A DNA stretch of 5,032 nt from Sulfurimonadaceae bacterium (GTDB lineage Bacteria > Campylobacterota > Campylobacteria > Campylobacterales > Sulfurimonadaceae). Below are positions 1 to 5,032 of the stretch, piece after piece (positions within the stretch are counted from its first letter, which is position 1; each line of letters starts with the position of its first letter). The translations under genes were made by a program, and so were the position numbers. A model generated the notes under the pieces. It did not search any database, was not told where the DNA came from, and saw only the letters and a list, made by a program, of their open reading frames with translations. The stretch covers positions 1 to 5,032 of the forward strand of contig JAUWRZ010000190.1 of the NCBI GenBank assembly GCA_030610325.1, read 5' to 3'.

Positions 1-1740
1 AAAGAGTTCGCTGATGAGATATCTGAGTCTTTCAAGAGATTGTGGGATGATTTTGGTATCAGTTACGATCAGTTCATACGCACGACGGATGAGAAGCATA
101 AAGCAGGTGTCCAGAACGCGTTTATGAAGATGTTTGACAAAGGCGATATCTATAAAGGTCACTATGAAGGACACTACTGTGTCAGTTGTGAGACCTTCTT
201 TCCGGAGATCCAGCTCATCGACGGTGAGTTCTGTCCTGACTGCGGACGCTCTACCAGTACGGTCAAAGAGGAGAGCTACTTCTTTAAACTCTCAGACTAT
301 GAGCAGAAGTTGCTTGACTACTATGAAGCACACCCTGAGTTCATCCTTCCGAGATCTCGCCGTAATGAGGTCATCAACTTTGTAAAAGGCGGACTGAACG
401 ACCTCTCTGTGACACGTACCAGTTTCACCTGGGGTGTCAAGATGCCTGAAGCGATGAAAGACGATAAGCATGTCATGTATGTCTGGCTTGATGCGCTGCT
501 CAACTATGTCACGGCGCTGGGTTATGGCAGTGATGAGAAGAACATGGACTACTGGCCGGCCACCATGCACCTTGTAGGTAAAGATATCCTGCGTTTTCAT
601 GCTATCTACTGGCCTGCGTTCCTGATGAGTCTGGACCTTCCACTGCCAAAGCATATAGCTGCGCATGGCTGGTGGACACGTGATGGTGAGAAGATGAGTA
701 AGTCAAAAGGCAATGTCGTGCTTCCTAAAGAGGTCGCTGACGCTTATGGTGTGGAGAACCTTCGCTACTTTATGATGCGTGAGGTCCCATTTGGACAAGA
801 CGGTGACTTCTCTCAGCGCGCGTTCATCGACCGTATCAACTCAGATCTGAGTAATGACCTGGGTAACCTGCTTAACCGTATCATCGGTATGAGCGGTAAA
901 TACAGCGACTTCCATATAGATAGTCAGCATGTCATGGAGTTCCATAGTAAAGAGATGGCTGCGATGGACAGTGTCATCGATGCTCTTGAGCCTTTCCTCG
1001 ATGAGCTTCAGACGCACCGTTACCTTGAGGAGCTATGGAAGCTCTTTACCATAGGAAATAAAGCGATCGAAGAGCATGCCCCATGGGTCAAGATGAAAGC
1101 GGACAAAAAGGATGAGGCGCTGGCTACTGTTGCCCTCGTCGCAAACGTCCTTGCCCGCGCCTCAGTGATGCTTCACCCTTTTATGCCGGAGACGACTAAT
1201 ACTGTCGCAGATGCCCTTGGTTTCACCATCAATACCGAGAGTTATGAAAAGCTTATCAAAAAGCGCTCTATGCTCGCAGCGTTCACTATCAAAAAAGTGC
1301 CGCCTCTTTTCCCTCGTGTCGAAGAGCCGTTGATCCCTGAAGCGCCAAAAGCAGTGATCGAGTCGCCGGTAAAGAAAGTCGAAGCCGCAGAGACAAAAGA
1401 GGTCGAAGAGGATAACCTTATCACCTTCGATAAGTTCTTCGAGACAACGCTTAAGATCGGTACGGTCATAGAGGCTGAAGAGGTACCAAAGAGTAAAAAA
1501 CTGCTCAAACTTCAAGTCGACCTCGGTGAAGAGAGGCCTAGACAGATCATTGCCGGCATCAAGACTTACTATTCGGCAGAGTCTCTGATCAATACACAGG
1601 TGTGCGTTGTGGCTAACCTCAAGCCTGCAAAACTGATGGGTAATCTCTCTGAAGGCATGCTGCTTGCTGCCAAAGATGAAGACGGCCTCTCTCTCATCCG
1701 ACCAGAAGCACCAAGAAAGGCCGGCAGCAGCATTGGATGA
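1..1740 (+). CDS. metG: Methionyl-tRNA synthetase, 5'-truncated by the window edge
   Basis: Charges tRNA-Met with methionine in the cytoplasm, for both initiation and elongation. The open frame already runs at base 1 (KEFADEISESFKRLWDDFG), so the ATG at 40 is internal; 579 residues are visible and the N-terminal part of the Rossmann fold with the HIGH motif, probably some 70 residues, lies upstream. Numbering from base 1: a four-cysteine zinc knuckle (C60-x2-C63, C78-x2-C81), the YVWLDALLNY segment of the catalytic core, KMSKS at 231-235, and an alpha-helical anticodon-binding domain. In that domain NLLNR (N289, R293) and APW (W362) match the anticodon-contacting Asn, Arg and Trp known from E. 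coli MetRS. A Pro/Glu/Lys-rich linker (about 437-472) leads to a C-terminal Trbp111/EMAP-like OB-fold tRNA-binding domain (about 474-577: LKIGTV, ANLKPAKLMG, SEGMLLAA). The stop TGA overlaps the start of the next gene. No frame damage is seen. Confidence 0.97.
   Translation, partial: KEFADEISESFKRLWDDFGISYDQFIRTTDEKHKAGVQNAFMKMFDKGDIYKGHYEGHYCVSCETFFPEIQLIDGEFCPDCGRSTSTVKEESYFFKLSDYEQKLLDYYEAHPEFILPRSRRNEVINFVKGGLNDLSVTRTSFTWGVKMPEAMKDDKHVMYVWLDALLNYVTALGYGSDEKNMDYWPATMHLVGKDILRFHAIYWPAFLMSLDLPLPKHIAAHGWWTRDGEKMSKSKGNVVLPKEVADAYGVENLRYFMMREVPFGQDGDFSQRAFIDRINSDLSNDLGNLLNRIIGMSGKYSDFHIDSQHVMEFHSKEMAAMDSVIDALEPFLDELQTHRYLEELWKLFTIGNKAIEEHAPWVKMKADKKDEALATVALVANVLARASVMLHPFMPETTNTVADALGFTINTESYEKLIKKRSMLAAFTIKKVPPLFPRVEEPLIPEAPKAVIESPVKKVEAAETKEVEEDNLITFDKFFETTLKIGTVIEAEEVPKSKKLLKLQVDLGEERPRQIIAGIKTYYSAESLINTQVCVVANLKPAKLMGNLSEGMLLAAKDEDGLSLIRPEAPRKAGSSIG
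178..243 (+). other. MetG zinc-knuckle coding segment (CxxC...CxxC)
   Basis: The codons give Cys-Val-Ser-Cys, then 14 residues, then Cys-Pro-Asp-Cys. This is the connective-peptide knuckle of bacterial MetRS. With all four cysteines present, one bound zinc ion is expected. Only one such knuckle is seen, unlike the double-knuckle MetRS forms. Confidence 0.85.
1417..1737 (+). other. MetG C-terminal Trbp111-like tRNA-binding domain
   Basis: This is the OB-fold appendage that follows the charged linker (residues about 473-579 of the visible protein). The motifs LKIGTV, SKKLLKLQVDLGEE, QIIAGI, ANLKPAKLMG and SEGMLLAA fit the Trbp111/Arc1p/EMAPII family in order. In bacterial MetRS this domain dimerises the enzyme and improves tRNA affinity. 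It is fused here rather than encoded as a separate protein. Confidence 0.9.
1737..1740 (+). promoter_or_regulatory. ATGA stop/start overlap between metG and the Mur-like gene
   Basis: The TGA that ends metG (1738-1740) shares bases with the ATG of the next gene (1737-1739). Together with the lack of a well-placed ribosome binding site, this suggests that ribosomes finishing metG re-initiate here. It is also the main reason for choosing this start. Confidence 0.8.
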
Positions 1741-2744
1741 GACTTGAGAACATCCTTGCACTGACACACGGGTCGTTGAAGAACGACCCCTTTATCACCG
1801 CCTTTGACGGCATCTCCTACCATGCCAAACGTGTCAAACGCGGAGACCTCTTTATTGCCCGGGACCCTGACTCTATTGCTGAGGCGGTCTTTAATGGTGC
1901 TTATGGGATCATCTTTGAGCGACCGACGCAGATCAGTGATGATGAGATCGCCTGGATAAAGGTCGATTCCATCGATGATGCGATGCTTCGACTTTTACGC
2001 TTTAGACTCATAGAGAAAGAGCTTAACGTCTACCATTGCGATGCGGTCACTTTAGCTCTTGCTGCGCAGATCATAGCCTCTAATGACTTTATTGTCCTCT
2101 CTTGTGACCCCATTGAGACTTTTAAACAGTTATGGGATTGTGAACAGGGTGCGACGGTACTCTATCTTCCGGCTTTTACCAACAGTGCTCTTTTTACAGC
2201 GTCGCGTCCAATGCCAGTGTATGCAGATGAGAGTGTAGAGATCATTGAACAGACGCTTTTTGAGACGTCGTTTATCTATCAGCGCATCTTTTATGAGCGT
2301 CAACAGCTATCTGCGTTCTTCATCCCTTATCTGGAACGACTGCTGAACTTTTTAGACAGCATGATGATACGCTTTCGCCTGCGCACTTTTAAAGCGATCG
2401 AACATTTTGAGACTTGCTTTATCAATGCCAATCTGGAACCAGTCGAATTTGGTGGCAGTGACAAGGTCCTTATCTTTGAGCCGGACTTTGGGCTTGTAGC
2501 ATCTGAGATGGACTATTTAAGCGATCAGGCCAACTGGGCAAAGCACATCTATCTCCTGCCTGAAGCAAAAGCGCACCGATATAAAGGCATGCCAAATGTC
2601 TTTACTTATCAAGATCAGGCAGACATCATCAATACTCTGAAAAGAGCTGATTTTCATTTTGCGCTTATCGCTGAACAGAGTAGAGAGATCCTCGAGACAC
2701 AACATAAAGACGAGCAGCCTCAACAGCTGTTCTTAGACTTTTAG
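1737..2744 (+). CDS. Mur-ligase-like N-terminal domain protein lacking the ATP P-loop; function unknown
   Basis: A 335-residue, apparently soluble protein with no signal peptide or membrane segment. Residues about 26-60 (HAKRVKRGDLFIA, then AEAVFNGAYGIIFE) resemble the N-terminal substrate-binding fold of MurE/MurF, where the pattern is DSRxVxxGDLFxA followed by AxxxGAxxxxxE; IKVDSIDDAMLRL at 74-86 fits the end of that domain. The Mur central-domain P-loop (GTNGKTT type) is absent: the corresponding region, about 113-135, reads SNDFIVLSCDPIETFKQLW. Ligase activity is therefore unlikely. Residues 242-320 (KVLIFEPDFGLV...IYLLPEAKAH) could be a degenerate alpha/beta domain. The ATG overlaps the metG stop as ATGA; no good Shine-Dalgarno sequence lies at normal distance (AAAGG at 1716-1720 is 16 nt away), which points to translational coupling with metG. 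A perfect hairpin covers codons 12-18. The tail ends QPQQLFLDF, a possible clamp-binding peptide. I recognise the N-terminal fold, not the function; a regulatory or scaffold role in the envelope is only a guess. Confidence 0.85.
   Translation: MRLENILALTHGSLKNDPFITAFDGISYHAKRVKRGDLFIARDPDSIAEAVFNGAYGIIFERPTQISDDEIAWIKVDSIDDAMLRLLRFRLIEKELNVYHCDAVTLALAAQIIASNDFIVLSCDPIETFKQLWDCEQGATVLYLPAFTNSALFTASRPMPVYADESVEIIEQTLFETSFIYQRIFYERQQLSAFFIPYLERLLNFLDSMMIRFRLRTFKAIEHFETCFINANLEPVEFGGSDKVLIFEPDFGLVASEMDYLSDQANWAKHIYLLPEAKAHRYKGMPNVFTYQDQADIINTLKRADFHFALIAEQSREILETQHKDEQPQQLFLDF
1770..1789 (+). repeat. Perfect 8-bp inverted repeat with 4-base loop, inside the start of the Mur-like gene
   Basis: GGGTCGTT at 1770-1777 pairs fully with AACGACCC at 1782-1789 around the loop GAAG. 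In RNA this makes a compact, GC-rich stem beginning 33 nt after the start codon. It is followed by CTTTATC, a poor T-tract, so a strong intrinsic terminator is unlikely. A partial attenuator, pause site or mRNA-stability element between metG and the later genes is possible. It may also be coincidental, since it lies in coding sequence. Confidence 0.6.
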
Positions 2745-2747
2745 GAG
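2743..2747 (+). promoter_or_regulatory. Shine-Dalgarno AGGAG for the TTG start of chaA
   Basis: AGGAG overlaps the TAG stop of the preceding gene and sits five bases before TTG 2753-2755. This spacing decides the start: the first in-frame ATG (2804-2806, leading into MYHKES) lies inside the coding stretch just before the first membrane helix and has no comparable site. Confidence 0.75.
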
Positions 2748-2752
2748 AATCA

Positions 2753-3169
2753 TTGAACCCCGACCCTTTGCCCTCATCACAGAGTGGACTAGCCCTTTTG
2801 AGAATGTATCACAAGGAGTCCATCGTTGGTCTTCTTCTCGGTCTGGCCGCACTTATATTTCACTATATGCACAACCCTTATCTTGCCACATTGACCGCCG
2901 CTATCAGCATAGCACTGATCTCGCTGACAGTTTCAGAGGTCGCTGAAGTCCTGGCCGAACGCCTTGAAGAGCCTTATGGCAGTTTTGTCCTCACCTTCAG
3001 CGCGGTCATCGTGGAAATAATCCTTCTCTTTTTGATCTTGCTCACTGCCTCGCAAAACGCGGGTGCGATGGAGACGGTCAAAGGGGGTATCATCTCTGCG
3101 GTCATAGTTGATATGAACGTCCTACTTGGCATAGCAGTCTTTGTCGGTGGACTTGCTTTTAAAGAGTAG
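2753..3169 (+). CDS. chaA: N-terminal half of ChaA antiporter, as translated up to the TAG
   Basis: The 138-residue product expected if TAG terminates. It starts at TTG with a good Shine-Dalgarno site and contains a short cytoplasmic leader, four hydrophobic segments (about 24-40, 43-60, 78-98, 111-134) and the first alpha-repeat with E62, E65, E69 and E88. Without the second repeat it should not form a complete ion path, although ancestral half-size CaCA proteins acting as dimers are conceivable. It should be read together with the following fragment as one gene. Confidence 0.75.
   Translation: MNPDPLPSSQSGLALLRMYHKESIVGLLLGLAALIFHYMHNPYLATLTAAISIALISLTVSEVAEVLAERLEEPYGSFVLTFSAVIVEIILLFLILLTASQNAGAMETVKGGIISAVIVDMNVLLGIAVFVGGLAFKE
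3167..3169 (+). other. In-frame amber codon in chaA
   Basis: TAG follows AAA GAG and precedes GAG CAT AAC GAG GAC, with no frameshift. The neighbouring residues line up with the conserved EQ-x-F/H-N stretch after the fourth helix of ChaA proteins (recalled family pattern), where the amber replaces Gln. Confidence 0.85.
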
Positions 3170-3208
3170 GAGCATAACGAGGACTCATCTAGTACCTACA
3201 CGACCATC

Positions 3209-3913
3209 TTGCTCGTCGCATCGGCGGCGCTCCTGGTCCCGAGTATCCTCCACTTCACAAACCAGTCGGCAGATGATCTGATGCTCTCAAGCATCCTTAT
3301 CTCAATTTTACTCTTTGTCTTTTATATAGTGATCTTTATCTTCCAGACCAAGACGCATACCCACTTCTTTAAGGCAACTGCGAGAAGCCGTATGTTCAGA
3401 TATAAGCAGCGTAGATCTGAGAGTGAAGAGGTAGTCGAAGAACTCGATCTTTTTGATAGATCGTCGACGAAGATGAACTTTATCATCATCTTCGGGCTTA
3501 TCGCACTCATCGGTCTGGTAGCAGAGATCTTTGCGACGGAGGGGATGCAGCTGGTCACCGAGTACGATTTTCCTCTGGGACTTGCCGGTCTGATCATCGC
3601 TATCATCTCGGTCTCTCCGGAGATCATCACGGCAGTTAAAGCGGCTAAAAATGATGAGATGCAACGCGTCATCAACATCGCGATGGGAGCCTCGGTAGTC
3701 TCCATCATGCTGACGGTACCTATCTTACTTGCACTCTCGTTCACGACAGATCACCCGCTTACACTTGACTTTAACACCTTGCAGATCGGTGCACTCATCA
3801 TGACGATCTTGCTGGCGTGGAAGACGACGGATGATGGAGCTACCAACTATTTTGAGGGGACTTCGCACCTCATATTTTTTGCCAGTTACGCGATTGTCGT
3901 AGCATTTATGTAA
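3209..3913 (+). CDS. chaA: C-terminal half of ChaA antiporter, open after the TAG
   Basis: The same frame as the N-terminal half, open from 3170 to the TAA at 3911-3913. It holds the remaining membrane helices and the second alpha-repeat (SPEIITAVKAAKNDEMQRVINIAMGAS). The TTG at 3209 is only the first possible initiator: it lies within a hydrophobic helix and the AGGAG created at the stop is 36 nt away, so independent translation looks poor. The next in-frame ATG is at 3281. There is no sign that this evolved as a separate gene with its own leader. Confidence 0.6.
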   Translation: MLVASAALLVPSILHFTNQSADDLMLSSILISILLFVFYIVIFIFQTKTHTHFFKATARSRMFRYKQRRSESEEVVEELDLFDRSSTKMNFIIIFGLIALIGLVAEIFATEGMQLVTEYDFPLGLAGLIIAIISVSPEIITAVKAAKNDEMQRVINIAMGASVVSIMLTVPILLALSFTTDHPLTLDFNTLQIGALIMTILLAWKTTDDGATNYFEGTSHLIFFASYAIVVAFM

Positions 3914-3916
3914 GGA
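3912..3916 (+). promoter_or_regulatory. Shine-Dalgarno AAGGA for the TRAP binding-protein gene
   Basis: AAGGA overlaps the TAA stop of chaA and lies five bases before ATG 3922. An in-frame ATG at 3916 (adding Met-Ser) would overlap this site, so 3922 is the better start. It also puts the twin arginines at residues 3-4. Confidence 0.7.
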
Positions 3917-3921
3917 TGAGT

Positions 3922-3987
3922 ATGAAAAGACGTACATTTTTGACAACTGCCGCCGCCTCTACCGCTGCCGCAGTCATCAGTGGTTGT
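3922..3987 (+). other. Twin-arginine signal peptide with lipobox
   Basis: Codons 1-22: n-region with KRRTFLT (the pattern S/T/K-R-R-x-F-L-x), a weakly hydrophobic Ala/Thr-rich h-region, and ISGC at 19-22, matching the lipobox consensus with Cys as the acylated residue. The low hydrophobicity is typical of Tat substrates. The residue after Cys is Asn. Confidence 0.8.
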
Positions 3988-5032
3988 AACGAGAGCGGCC
4001 GACAGGCCATCGACTACTCAAAACATCCAAAAAAGAGTGATAGTGAAGCGCAGTCGGTCAATGTGGACCGAAACAAAAAAGTAACGCTAAAGCTGGCTAC
4101 TAGCTGGCCTGCACACTTTCCTATCATGGGTGTCGGTGTGGAGCGTTTCGCAGAGCGGGTAAAAGCTGCCAGTGGCGGGACCTTAGAGATAAAGCTCTAC
4201 CCTAAGAACACCCTTGTCCCTGCCCTCGCCGTCTTTGATGCGGCAAGTAGTGGGCAGATAGATGCGTTTCATTCAGGGCCGTACTACTGGAAAGGGAAGA
4301 ACAGTGCCTTCTCACTCTTCAGCGGTGTCCCTTTTGGTTTCACGGCAGAGGAGATAAACTCCTGGATGCTCTTTGGTAATGGTCTCAAGTTATGGCGAGA
4401 ACTCTACGCCAACTACAACCTCTACCCGCTTCTGGGTGGAAACACCAACATCCAGATGGGTGGCTGGTTCCGAAAACCCATCAACTCCATCAAAGATATG
4501 CAGGGTCTGAAGATGCGAATCCCCGGGCTAGGTGGTGAGGTCTTCGCCAAGATGGGTGTCAACCCCATCCTCCTCCCTGCCGGTGAGATCTACACCTCAC
4601 TAGAGCGCGGTGTTATCGATGCTACCGAATGGGTCGGGCCAGCTCTGGACATCAAGATGGGCTTCTTCAAAGTCGCCCCCTACTACTACTCAGGCTGGCA
4701 CGAACCCGGCTCTATCTTAGAACTCACCTTTAACAAACCCTCATGGGAGAAGCTCAGCAACGAACACAAGGCGATCATCGAGGCGGCTTCTGCCGAGATG
4801 AACGCTAACATGATGTATGAGTTCCATGCAGAGAACATCAAAGCGTATGAAGAGCTAAAGAAGCTCGGTGTGACTGTCTCCACCTTCCCTGAGGATGTCA
4901 ATGTTGCCGCCAAAAAAGCACTTGCAGAAGTCATCACCGAACAATCTGCTGCCAGTGATGACTTTAAACGAGTCTATGAAGATATAGAAGCTTATATGAA
5001 AAAGAGTAGAGCTTGGAGTGATGGAAGTATGC
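3922..5032 (+). CDS. TRAP transporter solute-binding protein, TakP/DctP type, Tat-exported; 3'-truncated
   Basis: The periplasmic binding subunit of a TRAP (DctPQM) secondary transporter, which captures an organic acid and hands it to the membrane subunits. 370 codons are visible with no stop; family length suggests only a short tail is missing. The N-terminus MKRRTFLTTAAA is a twin-arginine signal, and ISGC (C22) is a lipobox, so the protein may be a Tat-exported lipoprotein. A low-complexity charged linker (about 23-52) precedes the fold, which begins VTLKLATSWP. Q178, R199, E236 and W237 (in TNIQMGG, KMRIPG and DATEWVGP) match, with identical spacing, the Q156/R177/E214/W215 ligand and cation set that I recall for Rhodobacter TakP; GEIYTSLERG and YYYSGWHEPG also fit that subfamily. 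The likely ligand is a 2-oxo or 2-hydroxy monocarboxylate such as pyruvate or lactate, bound with a metal ion. This is inferred from the residues, and other acids are possible. It lies eight bases after chaA. DctQ/DctM genes are not in the window and could lie downstream. Confidence 0.93.
   Translation, partial: MKRRTFLTTAAASTAAAVISGCNESGRQAIDYSKHPKKSDSEAQSVNVDRNKKVTLKLATSWPAHFPIMGVGVERFAERVKAASGGTLEIKLYPKNTLVPALAVFDAASSGQIDAFHSGPYYWKGKNSAFSLFSGVPFGFTAEEINSWMLFGNGLKLWRELYANYNLYPLLGGNTNIQMGGWFRKPINSIKDMQGLKMRIPGLGGEVFAKMGVNPILLPAGEIYTSLERGVIDATEWVGPALDIKMGFFKVAPYYYSGWHEPGSILELTFNKPSWEKLSNEHKAIIEAASAEMNANMMYEFHAENIKAYEELKKLGVTVSTFPEDVNVAAKKALAEVITEQSAASDDFKRVYEDIEAYMKKSRAWSDGSM

Larger units (their letters stand above)
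2753..3913 (+). pseudogene. chaA: ChaA-type Ca2+(Na+)/H+ antiporter gene interrupted by one in-frame TAG
   Basis: Read through, this is 386 codons, close to full ChaA length (E. coli ChaA is 366 residues). ChaA belongs to the CaCA superfamily and exchanges Ca2+, and also Na+/K+, for protons across the inner membrane. The first repeat (about 61-95: SEVAEVLAERLEEPYGSFVLTF, then VIVEIILLF with E88) and the second repeat (about 284-325: ISVSPEIITAV with E290, then QRVINIAMGAS and LTVP) are the two alpha-repeats that form the ion path. About ten hydrophobic segments are seen, with a charged acidic loop at roughly 222-234 (SESEEVVEELD) between the halves. The single flaw is TAG 3167-3169 (codon 139) in the context KE*EHNED, just after the fourth helix; the family usually has Gln there (GGL...EQ.FN), so one C-to-T change from CAG explains it. 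Both sides stay in the same frame and keep their motifs, which suggests a recent nonsense change, a sequencing error or readthrough rather than an old decayed gene. The spacing to both neighbours is operon-like. Confidence 0.85.

Noticed and set aside
292..666. A 124-codon open frame on the - strand inside metG
   Set aside because: It is fully antisense to the MetG catalytic core with no recognisable motif; shadow of codon bias.
1162..1767. A 201-codon open frame on the - strand opposite the end of metG
   Set aside because: It lies antisense to the strongly supported MetG linker and tRNA-binding domain, and its translation (Cys/Phe/Arg-rich, no domain) looks like a shadow frame.
3164..3172. 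TAG as a pyrrolysine or other recoded codon
   Set aside because: ChaA is not a known Pyl protein, no downstream structured element is obvious, and a single CAG-to-TAG change is a simpler explanation; the TAG ending the preceding gene acts as a normal stop.
3461..3470. TCGTCGACGA, a perfect 10-base palindrome, with a nearby 6-bp inverted repeat CGATCT/AGATCG at 3445-3463
   Set aside because: Short, within the coding sequence of chaA, and expected by chance at this length; no T-tract or operator context.
3614..3623. TCTCCGGAGA, a 10-base palindrome
   Set aside because: It falls in the codons of the conserved SPE motif of ChaA and is explained by the protein sequence.
3308..3744. Overlapping - strand open frames of 118 and 140 codons opposite chaA
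   Set aside because: They lie opposite conserved membrane helices and the second alpha-repeat of ChaA, and the products have no family resemblance.
4686..4937. An 83-codon open frame on the - strand opposite the TRAP binding protein
   Set aside because: Antisense to the conserved TakP-type C-terminal region; Ser/Ala-rich shadow translation.

Overview
The window looks like a stretch of a Campylobacterota (epsilonproteobacterial) chromosome, probably from a Sulfurimonas/Sulfurovum-like relative. This is inferred from the MetG type (one four-cysteine zinc knuckle plus a C-terminal Trbp111-like domain), from the tightly packed gene order, and from the resemblance of the proteins to that group; no database search was possible. 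Everything reads on the + strand, with almost no intergenic DNA (a 4-nt overlap, then 8 nt and 8 nt), so the window is the inside of one probable operon. No promoter, clear terminator, RNA gene, CRISPR array or mobile element is visible.

Layout. 1-1740: methionyl-tRNA synthetase (metG), missing its N-terminus at the window edge. 1737-2744: a 335-residue protein that overlaps metG by ATGA and has a Mur-ligase-like N-terminal fold but no ATP-binding P-loop. 2753-3913: a ChaA-type Ca2+(Na+)/H+ antiporter of the CaCA superfamily, interrupted by a single in-frame TAG at 3167-3169 that separates its two alpha-repeat halves. 3922-5032 (runs off the end): a TRAP transporter solute-binding protein of the TakP/DctP type, with a twin-arginine signal and a lipobox.

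How the parts fit. The first two genes are housekeeping or cell-envelope-like and probably translationally coupled. The last two are transport genes: an inner-membrane cation/proton antiporter followed by an exported binding protein whose residues match the cation-dependent 2-oxo/2-hydroxy-acid binders. The TRAP membrane subunits are not in the window and could follow downstream.

The most notable points are the amber codon in chaA, where the family normally has Gln, with an intact frame on both sides; a perfect 8-bp hairpin inside the first 20 codons of the Mur-like gene; a possible sliding-clamp-binding peptide at that protein's extreme C-terminus; and the combined Tat plus lipoprotein signal on the TRAP binding protein. 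I saw no convincing evidence of a wholly new system.
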